From contig JANMDR010000271.1 in the NCBI GenBank assembly GCA_031376425.1, positions 1-11,823 of the forward strand: DNA of 11,823 bases, given 5' to 3'. A program made the position numbers and the translations under genes. This stretch comes from JANMDR01 sp031376425. Its GTDB lineage: Bacteria > Pseudomonadota > Gammaproteobacteria > Burkholderiales > Usitatibacteraceae. The notes beneath the pieces are model-generated. The model saw only the letters and a list, made by a program, of their open reading frames with translations, had not been told where the DNA came from and did no database searches. Shown one piece after another: positions 1 to 6,516 of this stretch; position 1 is the first letter of the stretch; the number at the start of each line of letters is the position of its first letter.

Positions 1-17
1 ATATATATATATATATA
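1..17. repeat. (AT)8A dinucleotide tract inside the amidase frame
   Basis: Seventeen bases of pure alternating AT sit exactly at the window edge and replace the codons that should encode the conserved core of the amidase. Such tracts are rare inside bacterial coding sequence. A contig-end assembly artefact is the simplest explanation; a genuine insertion or junction cannot be excluded. Confidence 0.85.
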
Positions 18-594
18 CCGCCGGAATACGAGTAGAGCCACCGGTATCCGAACCTATCGTGCCATGCGCCATGCCGTCGGTAAGACTCACCGCACCACCA
101 GAGGTGGAACCGCCTGGAATGCGTTGTGTGGCTCGATCCCAAGGGCAGCGTGGCGTATCGTAATGAGCGTTGATGCCGTGGCCTCCATAAGCAAACTCAG
201 TCATGTTGGTGCGGCCAATAATGATGGCACCCGCGGCACGCAATCGCGCGATGGCAGGGGCATCGTTCAACGCCTTTGGGGCATCATTGAGCATGATAGA
301 GCCCGCTTTGGTAATTTCACCCTGCACATCAAATAAGTCTTTTACCGATATCGGCACCCCTGCTAAGGGCGTTGCCACGATACCAACCCGCCGCAGTGCA
401 TCACTCGCTCTGGCGCAGGTGAGTGCCTGTTGCGGATTAGTATGCAAAAACGTGCGGGCGCCCTCACCCGCAGGATCAGCAATGCGGTCTAGGCAATCTT
501 GCGTTAGTTTCTCGGACGTAACTAAGCCCGCCTGCAGTTTTGTAGCGAGTACCGCAATAGTGGGAAGTTTGGTAGGGATTTTTACGTTGCTCAT
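1..594 (-). CDS. Amidase signature family protein, N-terminal part (runs off the window)
   Basis: The open frame has 198 codons from the ATG at 594-592 to the window edge. Seen: the amidase-signature core with all three catalytic positions, Lys85 (in SVKDLF), Ser163 (in GGSTSGG) and Ser187 (in GSDTGGSTR). The serines are 24 residues apart, as in GatA and FAAH. The family hydrolyses amide bonds through a Ser-cisSer-Lys triad; full-length members run about 450-500 residues, so over half is missing. The substrate cannot be told, and a GatA role is unlikely because no gatB or gatC is adjacent. The start codon overlaps the stop of the OsmC gene (ATGA at 594-591), so the two are probably co-translated. 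Oddity: after IPA at 190-192, where the family normally continues with an A-x-CG motif, the reading turns into alternating Tyr-Ile encoded by an AT repeat. Either the sequence is artefactual there or the gene is broken. Confidence 0.85.
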   Translation of the reverse strand, partial: MSNVKIPTKLPTIAVLATKLQAGLVTSEKLTQDCLDRIADPAGEGARTFLHTNPQQALTCARASDALRRVGIVATPLAGVPISVKDLFDVQGEITKAGSIMLNDAPKALNDAPAIARLRAAGAIIIGRTNMTEFAYGGHGINAHYDTPRCPWDRATQRIPGGSTSGGAVSLTDGMAHGTIGSDTGGSTRIPAVYIYIY

Positions 595-1073
595 TGCTCG
601 ATTCCAACGGCTTCGCAATGCACCGGAAAGTTAACTGAATTAGCCATAAAACAATTGGCATGAGCTTTTTCATGTAATGCCTGCAAAAGCCCTAAATCCG
701 TTCCTTTCGGAACCGTGACGCGGGGCTGCAGTAGCACTTTTTCTAGCTGCGCACGCCCAGTTGGTGCTTTGTATAAATTACCCGTCGCCCTGTCAGAATA
801 GGCCAAAACAGAAATTTTTGCGCGCGCCGCCACAGCTAAGAATGTAAGCATATGGCATTGCGATAGCGACATTAACATCAACTCTTCCGGATTATAGCGG
901 CTATCATCGCCACCAAAACCAGAAGGCGAGGATGCAGGAATGGCTAATTTATTTATGCCATTAACCGTGCAATTAAGCGTACTGTTGCGCGAATAATCTA
1001 CCTGCGGCGGTTTGGCTTGACTAGCATCTGCAGGCCAGTTGAGGGTTGTTTCAAACAGGGTTTCCATAGACAT
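591..1073 (-). CDS. OsmC family protein (thiol-dependent peroxidase-like)
   Basis: This 160-residue protein is typical of OsmC/Ohr-fold proteins, which use two cysteines to reduce hydroperoxides, usually in the cytoplasm. Seen: NPEELMLMSLSQCHML with the presumed peroxidatic Cys73, then HEKAHANCFMANS with the presumed resolving Cys141. The HEKAH-x-C-(F/I)-x-A-N-S motif near the C-terminus is characteristic of the OsmC branch. I chose the ATG at 1073 because GAGGAA lies 7 nt upstream; an ATG 12 codons further out has no such site and one two codons further in is worse spaced. The stop overlaps the amidase start. The gene is divergent from argF across 125 nt. Confidence is high for the family and low for the physiological substrate (organic hydroperoxide versus other thiol chemistry). 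Confidence 0.9.
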   Translation of the reverse strand: MSMETLFETTLNWPADASQAKPPQVDYSRNSTLNCTVNGINKLAIPASSPSGFGGDDSRYNPEELMLMSLSQCHMLTFLAVAARAKISVLAYSDRATGNLYKAPTGRAQLEKVLLQPRVTVPKGTDLGLLQALHEKAHANCFMANSVNFPVHCEAVGIEQ

Positions 1074-1080
1074 GAAGAAT

Positions 1081-1086
1081 TTCCTC
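1081..1086 (-). promoter_or_regulatory. Shine-Dalgarno site setting the OsmC start
   Basis: GAGGAA on the minus strand, 7 nt before the ATG at 1073. It decides between three candidate in-frame ATGs (1109, 1073, 1067). Confidence 0.75.
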
Positions 1087-1145
1087 GGATTGTTGATTGC
1101 GGGTTGCAACTAAAAACGTTACAAATTTAGGAACTTTCTAGGATT

Positions 1146-1174
1146 TTGCGTCAAAATAGGGGACTCAATCTGAT
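1146..1174 (+). promoter_or_regulatory. Possible sigma70 promoter for argF
   Basis: TTGCGT at 1146-1151 and TCTGAT at 1169-1174 are separated by 17 nt and each match four of six consensus bases. The expected start site would leave a leader of about 15-20 nt. This is weak evidence resting on spacing and position only. Confidence 0.25.
1149..1154 (-). promoter_or_regulatory. Possible -35 element (TTGACG) for the OsmC-amidase operon
   Basis: TTGACG on the minus strand matches five of six bases of the sigma70 -35 consensus. It faces the OsmC gene, but the best -10 about 18 nt downstream (CTAAAT) matches only three of six bases. It is offered only as a candidate in the 125-nt divergent region. 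Confidence 0.25.
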
Positions 1175-1198
1175 TTAAACTAAAAAACGCCAAACACC

Positions 1199-2113
1199 AT
1201 GAAACACTTTCTCCAGTTTACCGACTTTTCTCGCGACGAAATTGAGCATTTATTTACGCGCACCGCTGTGCTAAAACAGCGCTTTAAAAGTTATATCCCC
1301 TATCATCCGCTAACTGATCGGATGTTGGCAATGGTGTTTGAAAAAAGCTCTACGCGCACGCGGGTAAGCTTTGAGGCGGGCATTTATCAGCTTGGCGGCT
1401 CCTCTATCGTGCTGAACACCTCAGATAGTCAGCTTGGCCGTGGCGAGCCAATTGAAGACGTGGCGCGGGTGGTGTCGCGCATGGTGGATATCGTGATGAT
1501 CCGTACTTTTGAGCAAACTATATTAGAGCGCTTTGCCGCAAATTCGCGCGTGCCGGTAATTAACGGCTTGACCAATGAATATCATCCTTGCCAAGTGCTG
1601 GCGGATATTTTTACATTCGTAGAACATCGTAAATCGATCAACGGCGCAACCATCGCGTGGGTAGGTGATGCGAATAATATGTGCTACACATGGATACAAG
1701 CCGCTGCGATGTTGGGTGCTACGCTGCATGTTGCAACACCAGAAGGTTACGGGCTAGATAAAAATCGCTTAGAAAAGCTAAACACTGGGAACCTTAAAGT
1801 ATTTGCCACGCCTAACGAGGCTGTACGCGGTGCTCATTTGGTGACCACGGACGTTTGGACGAGCATGGGTTTTGAAGCAGAAACAGAAGCACGCAAAAAA
1901 GTATTCGCCAATTACTGTGTGGATACTGAAATGATGGCGCATGCCGCGCCAGAAGCACTTTTTATGCATTGTTTACCAGCGCATCGCGGAGAGGAAGTAA
2001 GTGCAGCTGTGCTGGAAGGACCACAAAGCGTGGTGTGGGACGAAGCCGAGAACAGGCTACATGTACAAAAAGCGTTAATGGAATACTTACTTTTAGGAAA
2101 AATCGAATCATGA
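1199..2113 (+). CDS. argF: Ornithine carbamoyltransferase (EC 2.1.3.3)
   Basis: Condenses carbamoyl phosphate and ornithine to citrulline in arginine biosynthesis, acting as a cytoplasmic trimer. Seen in 304 residues, the usual length: FEKSSTRTR at 47-55 (the STRT carbamoyl-phosphate loop is 51-54), HPCQ at 129-132, a TDVW-x-SMG ornithine-binding segment at 217-224, and HCLPAHRGEEV at 257-267 with the catalytic Cys258. HCLPAHRG separates this family from aspartate carbamoyltransferase. The ATG at 1199 gives the canonical N-terminus (KHFLQFTDFS) though no clear Shine-Dalgarno site precedes it. The stop overlaps the start of the next gene (ATGA), implying translational coupling. The biosynthetic role is preferred over the catabolic arcB role because no arcA or arcC is near, but other arg genes are not in view either. 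Confidence 0.97.
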   Translation: MKHFLQFTDFSRDEIEHLFTRTAVLKQRFKSYIPYHPLTDRMLAMVFEKSSTRTRVSFEAGIYQLGGSSIVLNTSDSQLGRGEPIEDVARVVSRMVDIVMIRTFEQTILERFAANSRVPVINGLTNEYHPCQVLADIFTFVEHRKSINGATIAWVGDANNMCYTWIQAAAMLGATLHVATPEGYGLDKNRLEKLNTGNLKVFATPNEAVRGAHLVTTDVWTSMGFEAETEARKKVFANYCVDTEMMAHAAPEALFMHCLPAHRGEEVSAAVLEGPQSVVWDEAENRLHVQKALMEYLLLGKIES

Positions 2114-3084
2114 AAATAGCTAGTAAAAACTCTTTAAAGTTAAAACTAATCGCAAGCGCAACATTAAGCTGTGCGTTATGGGGCGCACCATTAGCCCAAG
2201 CGCAAAACGTTGCTATACCTCAAGCTGCTACTTCTGCGTCCGCTCCCGCAGCAGACGCGGAACCGGTAGCCAAGGTAATGACCTACGCCCTAGTTTCCGC
2301 TGTAGGCGATCAACTCAATGTGGTGCGCCAAAAGCAAAGTGTTGGCTCAAACATGATTGACAGCACGACGCGTAAAACCTTTAAAATTGACGGTAACGTT
2401 TTGAATGCCGCCGTTCTCCGTGGTTTGGATAAAGAAATTGAAGCGCGCGATCCAAAATCGAATCGAATTTTTTTGCGCTTAAATCCGGATGAAGTCAAAA
2501 ATGTTCTCGCGTCCGAACGCGAAGAAGCCATCATCAGCAAGCTTGTATCTGCACTAGAAAAAAATACTGATCGTAAAAATTGGGATCGCATCATTGCTGT
2601 CACGCCAGCGTGGGTGCTTTCTGAACGTAAGGGAATGGGTTCCAAGCTTCAAGGGATTGGCATTTATATTCAGCCATTGGGACAAGGCTCATTAGAAGAT
2701 GTAGGCTCGGTAGAGTCTGGCGGCGTTTCTACCTCCATCACACCCGATAGTGGTGAAGAAACCATCACCCCTGATGGCAAACCTGGTAAAACATCGTATC
2801 AATATGTAGCACCGTATTTCTACACCCAAACATGGGTGTTTGATGCTAAAACAATGGAGCTCATCGCCAAGGAATCCCGCTTTGATTTCCAGAAAATTTA
2901 CGATCCGAAATCAACGGCGCTCGACGTAGGCAACCAAATGCCGCTTGAGCAATTATTTACTAACCTCACCACCTTCGTCGAAAGCGCCAGCGCTAGGGCT
3001 TATCGTCGCGCAGTGCCAAATATTTCTATTGGCGATATTAAACCAGTGGCAAACGCAACAACGCCACCAGCACCAGCAAAGTAA
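2110..3084 (+). CDS. Exported protein of unknown function, coupled to argF
   Basis: I do not recognise a named domain. The 324-residue protein starts with a clear Sec signal peptide: a basic N-region (KIASKNSLKLK), a hydrophobic core, and a likely cleavage site AQA|QN after residue 31. Hence the product is probably periplasmic. Cys21 lies inside the hydrophobic core and is not a lipobox. The mature part begins with an Ala/Ser/Pro-rich linker (about 36-50), then mixed alpha/beta sequence. Around 185-215 is IIAVTPAWVLSERKGMGSK followed by a GIGIYIQPLG strand; a Gly/Ser/Thr-rich loop lies near 220-245; a YTQTWVFDAKTMELIAKES strand pair near 253-271 precedes an Ala/Pro tail. The ATG at 2110 overlaps the argF stop, with AGGA 11 nt upstream. 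Forty-seven upstream in-frame codons lie inside argF and would mask the signal peptide, so I exclude them. A role in arginine metabolism is not implied by the coupling alone. Confidence 0.85.
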   Translation: MKIASKNSLKLKLIASATLSCALWGAPLAQAQNVAIPQAATSASAPAADAEPVAKVMTYALVSAVGDQLNVVRQKQSVGSNMIDSTTRKTFKIDGNVLNAAVLRGLDKEIEARDPKSNRIFLRLNPDEVKNVLASEREEAIISKLVSALEKNTDRKNWDRIIAVTPAWVLSERKGMGSKLQGIGIYIQPLGQGSLEDVGSVESGGVSTSITPDSGEETITPDGKPGKTSYQYVAPYFYTQTWVFDAKTMELIAKESRFDFQKIYDPKSTALDVGNQMPLEQLFTNLTTFVESASARAYRRAVPNISIGDIKPVANATTPPAPAK

Positions 3085-3090
3085 CAATTT

Positions 3091-3129
3091 TAGATCGAAG
3101 ATTTCCTATTATAGGGAGTCTTCGATCTA
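3091..3129. repeat. Long inverted repeat (18-bp stem, TTA loop) between the exported protein gene and yajQ
   Basis: The left arm 3091-3108 and right arm 3112-3129 pair along all 18 positions when two G-U pairs are allowed, leaving a three-base loop. The outer 11 bp are perfect Watson-Crick. It begins 7 nt after the stop codon at 3084. It is not followed by a T-run on either strand, so it is not a canonical intrinsic terminator. It may act as a 3' end stabiliser, a rho-linked terminator or a short extragenic palindrome. Confidence 0.85.
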
Positions 3130-3140
3130 CTTCGATTTAC
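3121..3140 (+). repeat. Tandem 10-base direct repeat
   Basis: TTCGATCTAC is followed immediately by TTCGATTTAC, nine of ten bases identical. The first copy belongs to the right arm of the hairpin; the second lies just outside it, so an alternative pairing with the left arm is possible. Confidence 0.7.
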
Positions 3141-3173
3141 TTATAAGAACAAAATACATCTAGGGAATACACC

Positions 3174-3659
3174 ATGCCTTCATTTGATATCGTCTGCGAA
3201 GTCAATAAAGTCGAGCTTAAAAACGCACTGGAACAAGTTAATAAAGAAGTATCAAATCGCTTCGACTTCAAAGGCTCGGACGCCCGTGTTGAGCAAAAAG
3301 AATTTGAGTTAAGCGTGTTTGCTGATGATGATTTCAAGCTTAAGCAAGTCACGGAAGTGCTGCACAATAAACTTGCCAAACGCGGCGTGGACGTGCGCTT
3401 ACTGACCGAAAAAAGCAAAGAAAAAATTGGCGGTGACAAAATTAAGCAAATCGTCACCGTTAAAAACGGGATTGAAACAGAACTTGCTAAAAAAATCGTT
3501 AAGCTCATAAAAGATGCAAAAATTAAAGCGCAAGCCAGTATTCAAGGTGAAACCGTGCGCGTCACGGGGACTAAGCGCGATGATTTACAAGAAGTCATTG
3601 CCCTGTGCAAAAAATCCATCACCGAAGTGCCGCTAGAATTTAATAACTTTAGGGATTAG
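3174..3659 (+). CDS. yajQ: YajQ family nucleotide-binding protein (UPF0234)
   Basis: The 161-residue length and the N-terminus MPSFDIVCEVNKVEL with NRFDFKGSDARVEQKE are hallmarks of YajQ, a cytoplasmic protein of two ferredoxin-like domains. Known of the family: E. coli YajQ binds nucleotides in vitro, and a Xanthomonas member binds cyclic di-GMP and works with a transcription factor. Which ligand applies here cannot be read from sequence. AGGGA sits 7 nt before the ATG. The gene leads a run of five plus-strand genes with very short gaps; the gamma-carbonic anhydrase gene begins 2 nt after its stop, with that gene's ribosome binding site lying inside the last yajQ codons. A weak TATAAG at 3143-3148 could be its -10, but I see no convincing -35. 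Confidence 0.95.
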   Translation: MPSFDIVCEVNKVELKNALEQVNKEVSNRFDFKGSDARVEQKEFELSVFADDDFKLKQVTEVLHNKLAKRGVDVRLLTEKSKEKIGGDKIKQIVTVKNGIETELAKKIVKLIKDAKIKAQASIQGETVRVTGTKRDDLQEVIALCKKSITEVPLEFNNFRD

Positions 3660-3661
3660 CC

Positions 3662-4183
3662 ATGCTCTATGCCCTTGGCGATAAATCACCGATATTGCGC
3701 GGTAATAATTTTGTAGCGCCTAACGCCGCCGTTATCGGCGATGTGTTGATGGAAAACAACGCCAATGTATGGTTTGGCGTCACGATTCGCGGCGATAACC
3801 ATCGCATTACTTTGGGCGAAAACGTTAACGTCCAAGATAACGCCGTGCTGCATACCGATGCTGGGCTGCCACTCACCCTTGAGCGCGACGTGAGCATTGG
3901 CCACATGGCGATGGTGCACGGCTGCCATGTGGGCGAAGGCTCATTGATTGGCATCAAGGCGGTGGTGTTAAACCGCGCCGTGATTGGCCGCGAATGCTTA
4001 ATTGGTGCCAATAGCTTAATTGCCGAAGATAAAGTAATTCCAGATCGCTCACTCGTACTAGGTTCGCCTGGACGTGTAGTGCGCCAACTTAGCGACGAGG
4101 AAGTAGCTAAAATTCGTTGGATTTCGCAGCATTATGTTGAGAATGCGCAACGCTATTTAGCGGGTTTACACCAGCTACCATAG
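3662..4183 (+). CDS. Gamma-carbonic anhydrase family protein (YrdA/PaaY-like, left-handed beta helix)
   Basis: The 173-residue protein shows the hexapeptide-repeat periodicity of a left-handed beta helix from about residue 15 to 125, with a C-terminal helix that would pack against it. The three metal-binding histidines of the gamma-CA family are present: His64 (VLHTD), His81 (GHMAM) and His86 (VHGC), plus Gln58-Asp59-Asn60 in the preceding turn. The family includes metal-dependent carbonic anhydrases and relatives whose activity is weak or unproven, so catalysis is possible but not shown. An acyl- or acetyltransferase reading is less likely because the histidine triad is intact. AGGGA lies 6 nt upstream of the ATG within the end of yajQ, so translation is likely coupled. 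Confidence 0.93.
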   Translation: MLYALGDKSPILRGNNFVAPNAAVIGDVLMENNANVWFGVTIRGDNHRITLGENVNVQDNAVLHTDAGLPLTLERDVSIGHMAMVHGCHVGEGSLIGIKAVVLNRAVIGRECLIGANSLIAEDKVIPDRSLVLGSPGRVVRQLSDEEVAKIRWISQHYVENAQRYLAGLHQLP

Positions 4184-4202
4184 CGCTGGCGTACCCCCTG
4201 CC

Positions 4203-5294
4203 ATGCAAACTGCGCACACAATAAACCCAGTATCTCCGCGTCCCAAGCCGTGGAGGAGCGCACTCTGGGCTTATGGCTTGCTCATTGTATATGCAAGTCT
4301 CTACCCTCTGGACAACTGGCAGGGATTTGATTCCAGTCGGCTAGCGTTGGCGCTGTGGCCACGTTTTTATAGCAACGCTGATATTGCTTTTAATTTCTTC
4401 GCCTACTTGCCTTTTGGTGCCGTGTTATGTGCGCTGTGGAATCGTCGCGACGGTATATGGCAACGCATATTAATGACCTCTGCCAGCGCGTTTTTGCTGA
4501 GCGCCGCGTTAGAAACCTGTCAGTTTTTTTTGGTGTCACGCGTCCCTTCAACTATTGATCTTGCTGCGAACACCTTGGGTGCCTTGGCCGGCGCGTTAAT
4601 TATTGTCTCTCCCTTAGGCCAGCACTGGCTGCGCCGTGCTGTGCAATGGCGCCGCCGCAACGTTTTGGAGGACTACTGCGCCGATATTGGCCTAATGCTA
4701 ATGCTTGGGTGGCTTCTGGCACAAACAAATCCCGCCATTCCGTTTTTTGAAGCGGGTAATATGATTAATCAATTTACGCAAAGCTGGAAATCCAACCCCT
4801 ATGATCCGCTATACCTATTTCCGCAAGGCATTGGTGTAGCACTCAATGTCTGTGGCTTTGCCTTGTTTGTATCGGTGCTACTAAAACCAGGGCGCGCCAT
4901 TATTGTTTACGTGCTGGGATTGATGTTGGCGGGACTGTTGCTAAAGTTGAGTGCTGGCGCATTCATGCTGCGCGCTAGCGCATCCATTGAGTGGCTGAGC
5001 CCAGCGTCGGTTTCAGGGCTATTGGCAGGACTCATCAGCGCAGTCTATCTATTGCGGTTACAATTTCGCACACGCTTGTTCGTGGCAACACTGCTCGTTT
5101 TTGCCGGTGGTTTGATGTCAAAACTCAGTGGCATCTATGACCCCGTAGAAGCCACATTACGACTCTTTAATTGGCAATATGGGCAATTGAGTAACTTCAC
5201 GAGTCTGACGCGCTACCTTCATGAAGTATGGCCCGTGCTCGCGTTGCTATTTTTAGCGTATTGCTTCATTGGCCGTCGCCTCTATTCTGAATAA
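4203..5294 (+). CDS. VanZ family integral membrane protein
   Basis: This 363-residue protein has many hydrophobic segments. The N-terminal part (about 18-135) carries the VanZ pattern: ASLYPLDNW near 31-39, a DIAFNFFAYLPFGAVL helix (60-75), then SAALETCQFF (100-109) and RVPSTIDLAANTLGALAG (113-130). After a basic loop (143-153) come four to five more predicted membrane helices to the C-terminus. Founding member VanZ gives low-level teicoplanin resistance; the role of most chromosomal homologues is unknown, so no resistance claim is made. Length is about twice that of minimal VanZ proteins because of the second membrane half. No Shine-Dalgarno is visible in the 19-nt gap before the ATG, so translation may depend on the upstream gene. 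It ends 22 nt before the ferredoxin start. Confidence 0.9.
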   Translation: MQTAHTINPVSPRPKPWRSALWAYGLLIVYASLYPLDNWQGFDSSRLALALWPRFYSNADIAFNFFAYLPFGAVLCALWNRRDGIWQRILMTSASAFLLSAALETCQFFLVSRVPSTIDLAANTLGALAGALIIVSPLGQHWLRRAVQWRRRNVLEDYCADIGLMLMLGWLLAQTNPAIPFFEAGNMINQFTQSWKSNPYDPLYLFPQGIGVALNVCGFALFVSVLLKPGRAIIVYVLGLMLAGLLLKLSAGAFMLRASASIEWLSPASVSGLLAGLISAVYLLRLQFRTRLFVATLLVFAGGLMSKLSGIYDPVEATLRLFNWQYGQLSNFTSLTRYLHEVWPVLALLFLAYCFIGRRLYSE

Positions 5295-5316
5295 ATATCT
5301 TGAAAACCCCTTATTT

Positions 5317-5640
5317 ATGAGCCTCCCCAGCACACCTTATTTTGAAAAACACGTATTTTTTTGCACCAATCAACGCCGTGAAGGCGAAGGTTGCTGCCAA
5401 GATTTTAAAGCCGAAGCCATGCGCGGCTACGCCAAAGATCGGATCAAAGCCTTAGGCTTGAGCGGCGAAGGCCGTGTGCGTATTAATACTGCGGGCTGCC
5501 TTGACCGCTGCGAGTTGGGGCCTGTACTAGTGGTATATCCAGAAGGGGTTTGGTATACCTATGTGGATAAATCCGACATTGATGAAATCATTTCAGAACA
5601 TATTCAACATGGCCGCGTGGTTGAACGTTTGAAGCTTTAA
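5317..5640 (+). CDS. (2Fe-2S) ferredoxin domain protein (thioredoxin-like fold, COG3411 type)
   Basis: A 107-residue cytoplasmic electron carrier of the thioredoxin-fold [2Fe-2S] type, related to Clostridium pasteurianum ferredoxin and NuoE. Seen: HVFFCTNQR with Cys16, a GEGCC pair (Cys26/Cys27), and NTAGCLDRCELGPVLVVYPEGVWY with Cys61 and Cys65. Cluster ligands are likely Cys16, one of Cys26/27, Cys61 and Cys65. The remaining sequence YVDKSDIDEIISEHI is also typical. I chose the ATG at 5317, which gives the family's normal N-terminus; an in-frame ATG at 5269 would add 16 residues inside the VanZ gene. Neither has a clear ribosome binding site. The hydrolase gene starts 4 nt after its stop. 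The electron partner is not evident. Confidence 0.93.
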   Translation: MSLPSTPYFEKHVFFCTNQRREGEGCCQDFKAEAMRGYAKDRIKALGLSGEGRVRINTAGCLDRCELGPVLVVYPEGVWYTYVDKSDIDEIISEHIQHGRVVERLKL

Positions 5641-5644
5641 TTAT

Positions 5645-6328
5645 ATGAACGAAACAGTGCGGTTAAGTTTAGCGGGTGAGGCTGGCGCAATTGAAGTCGC
5701 CATCAATACACCCACCGTGGTGCAGCCTACCGGAATTGCCATCATTGCCCATCCGCACCCCTTATACGGCGGCACGATGGACAATAAGGTGGTTACCACC
5801 TTAATGCGGGCATTCAATGATTGCGGCGTGGCGGTGTGGCGCTTTAACTTTCGCGGTGTTGGCAAAAGTGAAGGCATCCATAACGAGGGGCCGGGCGAAG
5901 TACGCGACGCGCTGCAAGTGGTGAATGCGGCGTTGGCAAGTATGGAAGCACTGCCCACCGTACCCTTATTTATTGCCGGGTTTTCGTTTGGTGGTGCTGT
6001 GATGTTGCGCGTTCAGACGCAACTACAGATGCAACTACAAGCACAGTTGCAAAATAACGGCTCACGACCCATGCATTGCGCTTTTGTCGCCCCCGCAATG
6101 TGGCAGCGCTTTGGTGGCGAAACCCCACCAAATGCGGCGCTTAGCAGCTTGATTGTGCACGGCGACAAGGACGATACCGTTGCCTTGGCCGAAGTGATGA
6201 ATTGGGCACGGCCACAGGGTTTGCCGGTAACAGTAATTCCCGACGGCGAGCATTTTTTTCATGGGCGCTTAGGCGTATTGAAGGACGTTACCAGCAATTG
6301 GTGTCGTGGCCGCTTGGGTGAAAATTAA
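5645..6328 (+). CDS. Alpha/beta hydrolase (COG2945-type, dienelactone hydrolase-like)
   Basis: A 227-residue alpha/beta hydrolase without a signal peptide. Seen: HPHPLYGGTMDNKV (36-49) after the first strands, RFNFRGVGKSEG (66-77), the nucleophile elbow GFSFGG with Ser114, HGDKDDTV with probable acid Asp176, and GEHFFHGRL with His203. Family members are predicted carboxylesterases with no settled substrate. An odd feature is a Gln-rich insertion at 125-136 built from three four-residue units (TQLQ, MQLQ, AQLQ), encoded by 12-base repeats at 6017-6052. It sits just after the nucleophile helix. The 4-nt gap to the ferredoxin gene suggests shared transcription. No terminator is visible in the 188 nt that follow. 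Confidence 0.92.
   Translation: MNETVRLSLAGEAGAIEVAINTPTVVQPTGIAIIAHPHPLYGGTMDNKVVTTLMRAFNDCGVAVWRFNFRGVGKSEGIHNEGPGEVRDALQVVNAALASMEALPTVPLFIAGFSFGGAVMLRVQTQLQMQLQAQLQNNGSRPMHCAFVAPAMWQRFGGETPPNAALSSLIVHGDKDDTVALAEVMNWARPQGLPVTVIPDGEHFFHGRLGVLKDVTSNWCRGRLGEN
6017..6052 (+). repeat. Three 12-base tandem units encoding (T/M/A)QLQ
   Basis: Units at 6017-6028, 6029-6040 and 6041-6052. The first two share GCAACTACA exactly at period 12; the third has diverged in its codons while keeping Gln-Leu-Gln. This looks like a small in-frame expansion. Confidence 0.7.
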
Positions 6329-6436
6329 TGCGCCATTGGTGTGATCGAACGCGGCGACGCACAATAATGCGCGATACAGTCGCATACAAGGATTAACACG
6401 GTTTGGTACACATTGGCGTAGAATTAAGGAAACAGA

Positions 6437-6466
6437 TTGCACGGCCAAGCTGCATTGCTTTAAGAT
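6437..6466 (+). promoter_or_regulatory. Candidate sigma70 promoter for the Crp/Fnr gene
   Basis: TTGCAC at 6437-6442 and TAAGAT at 6461-6466 are separated by 18 nt, about 50 nt upstream of the GTG start. Each hexamer matches four of six consensus bases. It is the best candidate in the 188-nt gap but not strong. Confidence 0.35.
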
Positions 6467-6505
6467 TTTGCCGTTGCTCACTCCAAGACTTGCTGTAACG
6501 TTATT

Positions 6506-6509
6506 AGGA
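6506..6509 (+). promoter_or_regulatory. Shine-Dalgarno site for the GTG start of the Crp/Fnr gene
   Basis: AGGA, 7 nt before GTG at 6517-6519. It supports a GTG start, since the next in-frame ATG (6547) would delete the beginning of the cyclic-nucleotide-binding fold and lacks such a site. Confidence 0.7.
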
Positions 6510-6516
6510 AACCACT

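Noticed and set aside
203..634. A 143-codon plus-strand open frame
   Set aside because: It lies antisense to the amidase and the end of the OsmC gene, both with clear family motifs, and its translation resembles no protein family.
1130..1155. A sigmaE-like promoter (GGAACTT ... GTCAAA) pointing to argF
   Set aside because: The spacer is only 13 nt, about three short of the usual spacing, and an envelope-stress promoter for argF makes little sense. Likely chance.
1969..2109. A 47-codon N-terminal extension of the exported protein inside argF
   Set aside because: It overlaps conserved argF sequence, has Arg/Cys-rich non-native composition and would hide the signal peptide.
3137..3508. A 123-codon minus-strand frame within yajQ, Ser/Leu-rich
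   Set aside because: It is antisense to a canonical YajQ; the Ser/Leu richness is the expected shadow of Lys/Glu-rich coding sequence.
6340..6363. TGTG...CACA as an autoregulatory CRP-type site upstream of the Crp/Fnr gene
   Set aside because: The half sites are separated by 16 nt where 8 (TGTG-N8-CACA) are expected, and they lack the TGTGA/TCACA symmetry.
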